From Candidatus Coatesbacteria bacterium (GTDB lineage Bacteria > RBG-13-66-14): DNA of 40,147 nt. This document shows, piece by piece, positions 15,384-23,986 of the stretch. Position 1 is the stretch's first letter. Every line of letters begins with the position of its first letter. The notes under the pieces were generated by a model. The model made no database searches. It was given only the letters and a program-made list of their open reading frames with translations, and was not told the origin of the DNA. The stretch lies in assembly GCA_014728225.1 (NCBI GenBank), contig WJLX01000026.1, positions 1 to 40,147 of the forward strand. Direction: 5' to 3'. The position numbers and the translations under genes were made by a program.

Positions 15384-15413
15384 ATTGTAAGCCGGGCCGG
15401 GGTTGAGTGTCAA
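15384..15413 (-). promoter_or_regulatory. Strong promoter for the tRNA-Val/tRNA-Asp unit
   Basis: On the minus strand: TTGACA (15408-15413), 18-base spacer, TACAAT (15384-15389). Transcription would start near 15377, about 44 bases before tRNA-Val. Confidence 0.8.
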
Positions 15414-15562
15414 GGGGAATGTGGGGTTGGGGTTAAGGTGTGGGAGTGTCCGCGACGGACGAGCCGCGGAGGTTGTAGTTCGGTTCGGCGTCGTATAGCG
15501 GCGCTGTCCTCGCCGTTAGGGTGTGGTTCGGTGAGGGGGAGGTGCGGCGTTGGGCCGTTGGC

Positions 15563-16732
15563 TCAGGATTCGGCTTGGCGGCGCTGTTTGAACTCCTTGA
15601 GCCGCATGAAGGTCGGCCGTTGGAGGTCCTCCTCGCGGTCGTAGAGGCGGTTGAAGTGGACGACGGTCTCGCCCTGTTCGTTTTCCTGTCGTTCGAGGGC
15701 GTCGAGTTCGTCGATCAGGTTGTCGGAGATTTGGCTTTCGCTGGTTTCCTCTTCCGTGGGTTGGGCGAGTTTGGCCCGTCGAGTGAAGCCGGTGGCGATG
15801 ACGGTGACGGTGACCTGATCGGAGAGGTTGGATTCGACGACGCCGAAGACGATCTCGGCGTCGTCGTCGACGACGTCGCGGATCGAGTTGAGGGCTTCGT
15901 CGACGGCGTAGAGTGGCAGGTCCTGGGGGGCGGTGATATTGACCAGGACGCCCATGGCGCCGTCGATGGAGACCCCGTCGAGCAGGGGGGAGTTGACGGC
16001 GTTCTGGACGGCGTCGCCGATGGCGTTCTCTCCGGTGCCGTAGCCGGTGCCCATCAGGGCCTGGCCCATGCCGCTCATGACGGTTTTAACGTCGGCGAAG
16101 TCGACGTTGATCATCCCGGGGACCATGATGATGTCGGAGATGCCCTGGACGGCCTGGTGGAGGATGTCGTCGGCCATGGCGAAGGCGTTGTGGAAGGAGG
16201 TGCGTTTTTCGACGACGGCCAGCAGGCGCTGGTTGGGGATGACGATCAGGGTGTCGACGTTGGCGGCCATCTCTTCGAGGCCCTTTTCGGCCTTGCGGGC
16301 GCGGGCGGGGCCTTCGAAGTTGAAGGGTTTTGTGACGACGCCGACGGTTAGGATGCCGAGCTCTTTGGCCATTTCGGCGATGGCGGGGGCGGCGCCGGTG
16401 CCGGTGCCGCCGCCGAGTCCGGCGGTGATGAACAGCATATCGGAGCCACGCACGGCGGCCAGGAGCTCCTCGCGGCTCTCCTCGGCGGCTTCGCGACCGA
16501 TCTCGGGTTTGGCTCCGGCTCCGAGTCCGCCGGTGAGTTTTGCGCCGAGTTGGATTTTGTTGTGGGCGGCGTTCTGGAGCAGGGCCTGGGCATCGGTGTT
16601 GGCGGCGATGAACTCGACACCGCGCAGCTCCGCTTCGACCATGCGGTTGACGGCGTTGCCGCCTCCGCCACCGACGCCGATGACTTTCAGATCGGCGAAG
16701 GTGTTGGGTTTTTCATTGAGCAGTTCCAGCAT
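15563..16732 (-). CDS. ftsZ: Cell division GTPase FtsZ
   Basis: FtsZ of 389 residues, which polymerises into the Z ring. The N-terminal nucleotide-binding region starts with [15 protein letters not shown] (17-31), and the tubulin signature GGGTGTG is at 107-113. The T7/GTPase region includes [13 protein letters not shown]. After the globular part at about 320 there is a short acidic linker and the C-terminal peptide DLQRPTFMR, which fits the FtsA-binding tail, followed by a basic extension [11 protein letters not shown]. It is the last gene of the dcw run, 15 bases after ftsA. The gene order ftsQ-ftsA-ftsZ is the usual one. Confidence 0.97.
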   Translation of the reverse strand: MLELLNEKPNTFADLKVIGVGGGGGNAVNRMVEAELRGVEFIAANTDAQALLQNAAHNKIQLGAKLTGGLGAGAKPEIGREAAEESREELLAAVRGSDMLFITAGLGGGTGTGAAPAIAEMAKELGILTVGVVTKPFNFEGPARARKAEKGLEEMAANVDTLIVIPNQRLLAVVEKRTSFHNAFAMADDILHQAVQGISDIIMVPGMINVDFADVKTVMSGMGQALMGTGYGTGENAIGDAVQNAVNSPLLDGVSIDGAMGVLVNITAPQDLPLYAVDEALNSIRDVVDDDAEIVFGVVESNLSDQVTVTVIATGFTRRAKLAQPTEEETSESQISDNLIDELDALERQENEQGETVVHFNRLYDREEDLQRPTFMRLKEFKQRRQAES

Positions 16733-16747
16733 GGTTGACTCCTTGGG

Positions 16748-17983
16748 TTAAAAGAAATCTTTGAGCCAGCTTTTCATCCGGTTGATGATGTTTTCGAACA
16801 GGGAGCCCTCGTTGAGGTTTGTACCGTGGTGGCGGCCTTCGGCGGCGTAGAGAACGAGCCCGACGCCGGTGGAGTAGGCGGGGTCGTCGACGGAGTCGAA
16901 CAGGCCGCCCATCGGTTGGGGTTTGGCGAGGCGGACGGGGGCGCCGAAGACGCGCTCGGCGAGATCGCAGGCCCCGGGGAGCTTGCTGGCGCCGCCGGTG
17001 AGGACATAGCCGGCGCGGAAGGCGTCGGCGAATTTGCTCTTGACGATCTCGCCCTTGACGAGTTCAAAGATCTCGGCCATCCGGGGCTCGATGATATCGA
17101 CGAGCTGGTTACGCGACACCAGGCGGGGCGGACGGCCGCCGACGCTGGGAACCTCGATCATTTCCTCGGCGCCGACGAGATCGTAGGAGGCTGAGCCGTG
17201 GGCGCACTTGAGGACCTCGGCCTGTTTCGTGGGGGTGCGCAGGCCGATGGAGACGTCGTTGGTGACGTTGTTGCCGCCGAGGGCGATGATCGAGCTGAAG
17301 CGCAGGGCGCCGTCGATGATCATGGCGATGTCGGTGGTGCCGCCGCCGATATCGACCAGGGCCACGCCCAGCTCCTCCTCGTCCTCGGTCAGGACGGCGC
17401 GGGAGCTTGCCAGTGGTTCGAGGACGATATCGGCGACCTTGAGTCCGGCGCGCTCGACGCTCTTGACGATGTTCTGCACGCTGGTGACGGCGCCGGTGAC
17501 GATGTGGACCTCGGATTCGAGGCGCACACCGCTCATACCGACGGGGTTCTTGATGCCGTCCTGATCGTCGACGATGTACTCCTGGGGCAGGACGTGGATG
17601 ACCTCGCGATCGAGGGGGATGGCGATGGCCTGGGCGGCGTCGATGACCCGTTTGACGTCGTGCTCGCGGATCTCGTGATCCGAGGAGCTGACGGCGATGA
17701 CCCCGCGGGAGTTGAAGCTTTTGATGTGGCCGCCGGCGACGCCGGCGAAGATGGCGCCGACCTCGACGTCGGCCATCAACTCGGCCTTGGAGACGGCCTC
17801 GGAGATACTCTTGACGCAATCCTCGATGTGGACCACGACGCCCCGGCGGAGGCCCTGGGCCGGCGCCGTGCCGACGCCGATGATCTCGGGCGCGCCGTCA
17901 GTGACTTCGGCGATGATGGCGCAGATCTTCGTCGTGCCGATGTCCAGACCGACGACGACGTTGGGGGCTTGTCTGTGGGCCAT
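16748..17983 (-). CDS. ftsA: Cell division protein FtsA
   Basis: FtsA of 411 residues, an actin-family ATPase that tethers FtsZ to the membrane and recruits later divisome proteins. The phosphate-1 motif GLDIGTTKICAII is at 13-25. The SHS2/1C domain follows at about 85-165, then the phosphate-2 motif ALVDIGGGTTDIAM and the adenosine motif YVLTGGASKLPG. The last residues, IINRMKSWLKDFF, are the amphipathic membrane-targeting helix. It lies 14 bases after ftsQ and 15 bases before ftsZ, in one operon with them. Confidence 0.97.
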   Translation of the reverse strand: MAHRQAPNVVVGLDIGTTKICAIIAEVTDGAPEIIGVGTAPAQGLRRGVVVHIEDCVKSISEAVSKAELMADVEVGAIFAGVAGGHIKSFNSRGVIAVSSSDHEIREHDVKRVIDAAQAIAIPLDREVIHVLPQEYIVDDQDGIKNPVGMSGVRLESEVHIVTGAVTSVQNIVKSVERAGLKVADIVLEPLASSRAVLTEDEEELGVALVDIGGGTTDIAMIIDGALRFSSIIALGGNNVTNDVSIGLRTPTKQAEVLKCAHGSASYDLVGAEEMIEVPSVGGRPPRLVSRNQLVDIIEPRMAEIFELVKGEIVKSKFADAFRAGYVLTGGASKLPGACDLAERVFGAPVRLAKPQPMGGLFDSVDDPAYSTGVGLVLYAAEGRHHGTNLNEGSLFENIINRMKSWLKDFF

Positions 17984-17997
17984 GATGGGCCTCCTCG

Positions 17998-18828
17998 TTA
18001 GAGTTCGGCTGCGGGTTCCGCGATTACCAGGAGCTCCTCGCCGGGAGTGGGCCGCGGCGGCGGAGGCGGGGCCTGATCACCGCCGCGGGCGACGATCTGA
18101 CCCTCGTAGCGGGCGTCCAGGGCGCTGTAGCCGGTCAGGCGTTCGCGGCTCCAGACGGCCTGCAGGGCGGCCAGCAGAGCGTCTTCGGTTTTTCGGGGCA
18201 GATAGATGTCGCCGCCGTCGGCGATCCGGCCGCGCAGGCCGCCGTCGACCGGGGTCAGTTCCAGCAGTTCATCGGCCAGGGGCAGGGCCAGGCACTGCAT
18301 CTCGTCACACAGGGCGCAGGCGGCCAGCAGGTCCTCGTCGCTGTGGCGTTCGAGTTCGCCGAGCCGCGGGAGTATCTCTTCGGGGACGTAGACGGGCAGA
18401 TCGAAGCCACCGGCGTCCAGCAGGGTACGGGGCAGGACGGTGCCGTCGCCGGCCAGGAGCTGGAGCTCGCCGCCGCCGAGCCAGAGTACGGGAGTGCGCT
18501 CGCTGAGCTGGACGACGAGTTTGTCCGGATATTCCTTCTCGACCCGGGCCCGCTGGATGAAGGGGTTGCGTTCCAGCCGTTCTTCGAGCTCCTCGACCTC
18601 GAGGGCGAAGAGGTTTTCTTCCAGCGGCAGCGCGGCCCGGATCTCCTCGTCGCCGACCACGGCGTTGCCGGCCACGGCGACGCGCCGCAGGGCGAAGTGG
18701 TCGGAGCGCAGGTAGAGAACGACGGCGACGCAGATCACGGCCAGACTGACCAGGGCGATCATCCAGCGGGCGCGGCGACCCAGGCGCTGGAACAGACCTT
18801 CACTGCGACGGCGGCCGTCGATGTTCAT
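17998..18828 (-). CDS. ftsQ: Cell division protein FtsQ/DivIB
   Basis: FtsQ of 276 residues. A basic cytoplasmic N-terminus (1-22) is followed by a membrane helix (about 23-40), a POTRA domain (about 45-115: FALRRVAVAGNAVVGDEEI) and a beta domain. The Pro-rich tail (APPPPPRPTPGEE) is not typical of the family. FtsQ links FtsL/FtsB to the rest of the divisome. ATG 18828 overlaps the murB stop (ATGA). An in-frame opening extends to 19305 inside murB but is not used. No ddl gene lies between murB and ftsQ, unlike in E. coli. Confidence 0.9.
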   Translation of the reverse strand: MNIDGRRRSEGLFQRLGRRARWMIALVSLAVICVAVVLYLRSDHFALRRVAVAGNAVVGDEEIRAALPLEENLFALEVEELEERLERNPFIQRARVEKEYPDKLVVQLSERTPVLWLGGGELQLLAGDGTVLPRTLLDAGGFDLPVYVPEEILPRLGELERHSDEDLLAACALCDEMQCLALPLADELLELTPVDGGLRGRIADGGDIYLPRKTEDALLAALQAVWSRERLTGYSALDARYEGQIVARGGDQAPPPPPRPTPGEELLVIAEPAAEL

Positions 18829-19763
18829 CGTCGGTCTCCCTGGTGAGGGTTGAACTCGCCGGCCAGACGGACCTCGGTCTGCAGTTCGAGGCCGTGGCGC
18901 TCCCGCACGCATTGCCTGACCAGCCGGATGAGTTCGTAGAAGTCGGCGGCGCTGGCCTTGCCGGTGTTGATCATGAAGTTGGCGTGCTTGTCGCTGATTT
19001 GGGCTCCGCCGATCCGGCGCCCCTTGAGACCGCAGGCCTCGATCAGCATGGCGGCGGTGCGCTCCCGGGAGGGGTTCTTGAAGACGCTGCCGCAGTTGGG
19101 ATATTCGAGGGGGTGCTTGCCCTCGCGGTCGGTGGTCAGCAGTTGGTGGCGCTCCAGCAGCTCCCGGGGGTCGCGGCGTTCCAGCTTGAGCATGGCGCCG
19201 GTGATCACGGCGCCCGGGGGCAGCTCGACGCGGCGGTAGCCGTAGTCGATTTCGTGGGCGTCGACCAGGGTCACCCGGCCCGAGGGCAGGGCCAGCTCGA
19301 TCCAAGCCACCCGGGGCCAGATGGCCGTTCCATAAGCGCCGGCGTTCATCGCCAGGGCGCCGCCCAGGCTGCCGGGGATGCCGTAGAGGTCCTCCAGGCC
19401 GCCGAGACCCGTGGCCGCCAGACGGTCGAGGAGAACGGCCAGGCGCAGTCCGGCGGCGGCGATACAGCGGCGACCCTCGATGATGACCTTGCCTTCGTCG
19501 AAGCCCGGGCCGAGGTGCAGCACCAGGCCGTCGAAGCCGTCATCGGCCACCAGCAGGTTGGTGCCCCGACCCAACAGCAGGACGGGGACGCCGGCCTCGT
19601 CGGCCAGCCGCAGGGTGGTGGCGGCGTCGATGGCCGCGTCGGGCTCGACGAGGATCCTCGCCGGACCGCCCACACCCAGCCAGGTGTAGTCGGCCAGGGG
19701 CGTCCCCCGGCGATAGGGGATGCGCCTGGTCTTCAACTGCTGGACTAACTCCTCGCTGGTCAT
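18825..19763 (-). CDS. murB: UDP-N-acetylenolpyruvoylglucosamine reductase MurB
   Basis: MurB of 312 residues, an FAD enzyme that reduces the enolpyruvyl ether with NADPH to give UDP-MurNAc. The FAD-binding region shows TWLGVGGPA and LGRGTNLLVAD. GIPGSLGGALAMNAGAYG, the YGYRR segment and PNCGSVFKNP with the proton-donor Ser are all present. It overlaps ftsQ by ATGA and follows murC by 34 bases. Confidence 0.95.
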   Translation of the reverse strand: MTSEELVQQLKTRRIPYRRGTPLADYTWLGVGGPARILVEPDAAIDAATTLRLADEAGVPVLLLGRGTNLLVADDGFDGLVLHLGPGFDEGKVIIEGRRCIAAAGLRLAVLLDRLAATGLGGLEDLYGIPGSLGGALAMNAGAYGTAIWPRVAWIELALPSGRVTLVDAHEIDYGYRRVELPPGAVITGAMLKLERRDPRELLERHQLLTTDREGKHPLEYPNCGSVFKNPSRERTAAMLIEACGLKGRRIGGAQISDKHANFMINTGKASAADFYELIRLVRQCVRERHGLELQTEVRLAGEFNPHQGDRR

Positions 19764-19797
19764 GCTTTTCCCATGGACGTGGCGCGCTGCGGCCGGT

Positions 19798-21261
19798 TCA
19801 GTCGGCGCGGGCCTCCTTGAGGGCGCTGACGATTTCGCGGGCGGTTTCCCAGATGTTGCCGGCGCCGAGGACCAGGATCAGCTCGTCGTCGGTGAGCATG
19901 TCGGCCAGTTTGGCCGGTATCTCGCGCCGGTCGGCGATGTAGGTCACGTCGCGGTGGCCGTGGCGACGGACGCCCTCGGCCAGCTTGGCCGCCGAAACCC
20001 CGGGGATGGCGGGCTCGCCGGCGGGGTAGATGTCGGTGACGATCAGGCGGTCGGCCTGGTAGAAGCAGCGCTGGAAGCGTTCGAAGAGGGCCTTGGTCCG
20101 GGTGTAACGGTGGGGCTGAAAGACGGCGGTGATCCGTCGTCCGGCCTTGGCCCAGCCGCTCTTGATGGCCTCCAGGGTGGCCTCGATTTCGGTGGGATGG
20201 TGGGCGTAGTCGTGGAGCACGGTCAGGCCGCCGATGTTGCCGATGTTCTGCAGGCGCATCTCGATGCCGCGGAAGCTGCGCAGGCCGCGGATGATCTGTT
20301 CCGGCGTCGCCCCGACCTCCAGGGCCACGGCGGCGGCGGCCAGGCTGTTGAGGACGTTGTGGCGTCCGGGCAGGTTGAGGTCGACCTCGCCCAGCTCCTC
20401 GGCGCCGCGGTAGAGCTTGTACTTGGCGCTCATCGGCAGCAGGGTGAGCTCCCGAGCGATGACGTCGCACTGGGTGGTGAAGCCGTAGGTGATGTAGCGT
20501 CGCTTGAGCTTGGGGATCATGTCCTGGACGGCCTCGTCGTCGAGACAGACCACCGTGGCGCCGTAGAAGGGCACCTGGTTGGCGAAGCGGGCGAAGGCCT
20601 CCTTGATCTGCTCGAAGCCGCCGTAGTAGTTGAGGTGGTCGGCGTCGATGTTGGTGACCACGGCGTAGGCCGGCCGGATGTCCAGGAAGGTGCCGTCGGA
20701 TTCATCGGCCTCGACGATGAAGTAATCGCCCGAACCCAGGGTGGCCCCGGTGGTGTAACCCTCCCGCGGCGGCGGGGCGGCCTCGCCCTCCTCGGGCTGG
20801 GCTTCGTCGGGCAAAGTCAGGGCCGAGAGCTTGCCGCCGATGACCGCCGTCGGATCCAGGCCGGCTTCGGACAGCACGGCGTAGATGAAGCTGGCCGTGG
20901 TCGTCTTGCCGTGGGTGCCGGCGACGGCGATGGGGTAGCGCAGGCGCATGATCTCGCTGAGGATCTCCGAGCGGCTGATGACGGGGATGTTGTATTTACG
21001 CCCGGCCAGCACCTCGACGTTGTCGGCGGGGATGGCCGAGGAGACGGCGACGACGTCGGCGCCGATGACGTTCTTCTCCTGGTGGCCGACGGTTATCTGA
21101 GCCCCCAGACCGCGCAGGCGCTCGACGGTGGCCCCGGCGCGCAGGTCACTGCCCGAGACCTCGAAGCCCAGGTTGAGCAGGATCTCGGCGATTCCGGACA
21201 TGCCGGCACCGCCGACGCCCACCAGGTGTACCCGGGTAACTCTGCCCAGCATCAGGGTCAT
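19798..21261 (-). CDS. murC: UDP-N-acetylmuramate-L-alanine ligase MurC
   Basis: MurC of 487 residues, which adds L-alanine to UDP-MurNAc. An N-terminal Rossmann domain (VHLVGVGGAGMSGIAEIL, 11-28) is followed by the ATP-binding loop GTHGKTT at 115-121. The central ligase domain contains NIDADHLNYYG, and the C-terminal domain DYAHHPTEI. A short Pro/Glu-rich insert near 150 (EAQPEEGEAAPPP) is unusual. The start overlaps the murG stop by four bases. It is the only Mur ligase in the window besides MurF. Confidence 0.96.
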   Translation of the reverse strand: MTLMLGRVTRVHLVGVGGAGMSGIAEILLNLGFEVSGSDLRAGATVERLRGLGAQITVGHQEKNVIGADVVAVSSAIPADNVEVLAGRKYNIPVISRSEILSEIMRLRYPIAVAGTHGKTTTASFIYAVLSEAGLDPTAVIGGKLSALTLPDEAQPEEGEAAPPPREGYTTGATLGSGDYFIVEADESDGTFLDIRPAYAVVTNIDADHLNYYGGFEQIKEAFARFANQVPFYGATVVCLDDEAVQDMIPKLKRRYITYGFTTQCDVIARELTLLPMSAKYKLYRGAEELGEVDLNLPGRHNVLNSLAAAAVALEVGATPEQIIRGLRSFRGIEMRLQNIGNIGGLTVLHDYAHHPTEIEATLEAIKSGWAKAGRRITAVFQPHRYTRTKALFERFQRCFYQADRLIVTDIYPAGEPAIPGVSAAKLAEGVRRHGHRDVTYIADRREIPAKLADMLTDDELILVLGAGNIWETAREIVSALKEARAD

Positions 21262-22397
21262 GCGTTCCTCCCGTTCTCTGCGGGGGTGGCCGGCCCGGCG
21301 GTTTGCAGGGCCAGACGGGCCGCGCGCTCGGCGGCGTCGGGACGACCCAGCCGCCGCATGGCGGCGGCCATGCGGTCACGTAGCGCCGCGTCCTCGGCCA
21401 GGCGCCGAACCTCGGCGATCAGGCGCTCGGCGTCCAGCTCGGCGTCGTCGACCAGGAAGGCCGCCCCGGCGGCGGTGAAGGCCCGGGCGTTGGCCCGCTG
21501 GTGATCGGCGGCGGCGTGGGGGTAGGGGACGAAGATCGCCGGAATGCCGCAGGCGGCCAGCTCGAAGGCCCCGCCGCCGGAACGGGCCACGGCGAAATCG
21601 CTGATCGCGAAGGCCGCGCCGACGGGGTCGAGAAAGGCGGCGACGTGGGCCCGCAGACCGGCCCGGCGCACGGCGCCCTCGACGGCGTCGCGCATCGCCT
21701 CGCCGGTCTGGAGGATCCACTGGACCTCGAGTTCGGCCAGGCGCGGCGCGGCGTCGATGACGGCCTCGTTGAGCGAGCGGGCCCCGGCGCTGCCGCCGAT
21801 GACCAGACCGGTGAGCCGGTCCGCTTCGAGGCCGAAAACAGAGTAATCGGCGGGGAAGGCCGTCAGCTCCGTGCGCACCGGATTGCCAGTCACCAGGGCC
21901 CGGCCCATGTTCAGGATGGCGGCGCTTTCGGGAAAGGCCACGGCGGCGGCGGACGCCAGGGGCGACAGCACGCGGTTGGTTAAACCGGGCACGGCGTTCT
22001 GCTCCAACAGCAACACCGGAACGTGGAGCATCCGGGCCGCCAGGGCGACGGGGAAACCTTCATAACCGCCGCAGACGACCACCAGTTGGGGTTCGAGCAC
22101 GCGCAACAACACCCGGGCCGCCGTCACCCCGTGGAAGTTGATCAGCATGCCGCGCAGCAGCTCGAGGAAATCGGTCTGGTAGACCGGGGCCGCCGGAACG
22201 TAATGGTAGTGCCAGCCACGCTTGGAACACACCCGGCGCGGCAGCTCGAAACCGGCGCCGCAGAAGTTGATCTCCACGTCGGGACGCAGGCGCTGGATCT
22301 CGGCGCCGACGGCCACACCGGGAAACAGGTGGCCGCCGGTCTTGCCGCCGGCGAACAGGATCCGCCTTTTCAGGCGCCAGGGCGACATCAGCGCCAC
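21258..22397 (-). CDS. murG: Lipid II synthase MurG
   Basis: MurG of 379 residues, a peripheral glycosyltransferase of GT-B fold that adds GlcNAc to lipid I at the inner membrane face. GGKTGGHLFPGVA is at 17-29, and the second domain contains VIGGSAGARSLNE and the donor-binding ARSGGGAFELAACGIPAIFVPYP. Overlaps on both sides (10 bases with ftsW, four with murC) imply tight coupling. Confidence 0.96.
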   Translation of the reverse strand: MALMSPWRLKRRILFAGGKTGGHLFPGVAVGAEIQRLRPDVEINFCGAGFELPRRVCSKRGWHYHYVPAAPVYQTDFLELLRGMLINFHGVTAARVLLRVLEPQLVVVCGGYEGFPVALAARMLHVPVLLLEQNAVPGLTNRVLSPLASAAAVAFPESAAILNMGRALVTGNPVRTELTAFPADYSVFGLEADRLTGLVIGGSAGARSLNEAVIDAAPRLAELEVQWILQTGEAMRDAVEGAVRRAGLRAHVAAFLDPVGAAFAISDFAVARSGGGAFELAACGIPAIFVPYPHAAADHQRANARAFTAAGAAFLVDDAELDAERLIAEVRRLAEDAALRDRMAAAMRRLGRPDAAERAARLALQTAGPATPAENGRNA

Positions 22398-23692
22398 CTC
22401 CGCCGACGATCGGCCCGGGCGTAGATCTCGCCGTAAGGCCGGTTATAGCTATGGCCGAAACCGCGCCGACCGCCGCCGGAGCGCCGGGGCCGCGGCCGCT
22501 CGAAGCTTCGTCGCTCGACGCGGCTGCTATAGGCCGGCGAAGCTACGGGTTCGCGACGCACCCGGCTCTCGGGCAGGGGCTCGCCGACCTTGGAAGGCGC
22601 CCCGGCCAGGTTCTCCCGGGCCACGCCGGCCAGCAGACCCACGGCGGCCAGACCCACCACCAGGGAGCTGCCGCCGTAGCTGATGAAGGGCAGGGGCAGC
22701 CCCGTCGTCGGCAGCAGCGCCGTGACCACGCCGATGTTGATCAGGGCCTGCAGCCCCAGCCAGACCGTCACCCCGAGGGCGGTCAACCGGCTGAAGGGGT
22801 CGCGGGCCGCCTTGACGATCCGCAACCCGATGATCACCAGGGCCACGAACAGCCCCAGTACGGCCAGCCCGCCCAGCAGTCCCAGCTCCTCGCCGAGGAT
22901 GCTGAAGATGAAATCGGTGTGCGCCTCGGGCAGGTAGAACAGCTTCTGCTGGCTGGCCCCCAGCCCCACGCCGCTCAGGCCGCCGGAGCCGATGGCCAGC
23001 AGGCTCTGGACGATCTGGTAGCCCGAGGCCTCGGCGTCGGCCCAGGGGTCGAGGAAGGCCGTCACCCGGGCCCAGCGGTAGGGCTCGAGATAGACGAGGA
23101 CGACCACCAAGGGGATCAGCACGGCCAGGGTCAGCAGGAGGTGCTTGCCCGGTACCCCGGCGATCCAGAACAGCGCCAGGGCGGTGACGAACAGCAGCAG
23201 GGCCGTGGAGAGGTCGGGCTGCAACAGCAGCAGGGCGCAGGCCGCCAGCACCACCAGCAGGGGCGGTAGCAGGCCGCGCTTGAACTCGCCCAGGCGCTCC
23301 GTGGTCCGCGCCAGGCGCGAGGCCAGATAGAGCACCAGCAGCAGCTTGACGATCTCCGAGGGCTGGAAGCTGAACAGCCCCAGGGACAGCCAGCGCCGGG
23401 CCCCGGAGCTCTCGGCGCCGAAGTCCTGCAGCAGCACCAGCACCAGCAGGCCCATCCCCACCAGCAGGGCCGGCTTGGCCAGCTTGGCCAACCGCGCCGC
23501 CCCCAGGCGCCACAGCAGCAGCATCAGGGCCACGCCCGGCAGCAGTTTCCAGAGCTGACTCTTCAGGTAGTAGAGCGCATCCCCCCGGGCGGCGCCCAGC
23601 ACCTGACCGGCGCTGCCGACCAGCAGCAGGCCGACCAGCACCAGGGCCGTGGTAACGATGAACAACTGGATGTCCGGGCGCTTGAGGTTCAT
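22388..23692 (-). CDS. ftsW: SEDS glycosyltransferase FtsW
   Basis: FtsW of 434 residues, a ten-helix SEDS protein that polymerises lipid II with FtsI. Diagnostic segments include ESSGARRWLSLGLFSFQPSE, LLLLQPDLSTALL, HTDFIFSILGEELGLLGG and the C-terminal TGLPLPFISYGGSSL. The tail (about 365-434) is Arg/Pro-rich and cytoplasmic, longer than usual. murD would normally precede ftsW, but here a 58-codon ORF occupies that place. Confidence 0.95.
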   Translation of the reverse strand: MNLKRPDIQLFIVTTALVLVGLLLVGSAGQVLGAARGDALYYLKSQLWKLLPGVALMLLLWRLGAARLAKLAKPALLVGMGLLVLVLLQDFGAESSGARRWLSLGLFSFQPSEIVKLLLVLYLASRLARTTERLGEFKRGLLPPLLVVLAACALLLLQPDLSTALLLFVTALALFWIAGVPGKHLLLTLAVLIPLVVVLVYLEPYRWARVTAFLDPWADAEASGYQIVQSLLAIGSGGLSGVGLGASQQKLFYLPEAHTDFIFSILGEELGLLGGLAVLGLFVALVIIGLRIVKAARDPFSRLTALGVTVWLGLQALINIGVVTALLPTTGLPLPFISYGGSSLVVGLAAVGLLAGVARENLAGAPSKVGEPLPESRVRREPVASPAYSSRVERRSFERPRPRRSGGGRRGFGHSYNRPYGEIYARADRRRRWR

Positions 23693-23731
23693 GATCGTCC
23701 GGGGAGAGGGGTTGATGGTGGACCGCCGTGA

Positions 23732-23908
23732 CTAGCGGTTGCGCCGACCCACCACGGGCAGATCGAAGCGCAGGGCCTCGTCGTTGCGGTCTTCGAAGGC
23801 GAACTCGCGGATGTTGAGCTCGAAGGTCAACTGATCCTCGCTCTCGACGGCGACATCATCGCCGGGACCGTTGTTGCTGCGGGTGTCGTGCAGGCTATCG
23901 TCGAACAT
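23732..23908 (-). CDS. Small 58-aa ORF between mraY and ftsW, unknown
   Basis: An ATG at 23908 is preceded by GGAAGGG nine bases upstream and opens a 58-codon frame ending in TAG at 23732-23734. It starts MFDDSLHDTRSNN and ends DLPVVGRRNR. Codon third positions are mostly G or C, as in the neighbouring genes. The product is acidic, with no membrane helix or signal peptide. It lies in the place of murD in the usual dcw order. It might be a new small cell-envelope protein or a leftover; I do not recognise it. Confidence 0.55.
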   Translation of the reverse strand: MFDDSLHDTRSNNGPGDDVAVESEDQLTFELNIREFAFEDRNDEALRFDLPVVGRRNR

Positions 23909-23986
23909 GATAACAACCCTTCCTTCGTTACGGCGACGCTTAATCGCCGTGATTGCGTCTCAATCGTCGTCACCGGCGCACCGCGC

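Noticed and set aside
17998-19305. A longer ftsQ starting inside murB
   Set aside because: The added 159 codons are antiparallel in quality to murB coding sequence and Arg/Pro-rich; ATGA overlap at 18825-18828 gives a natural start.
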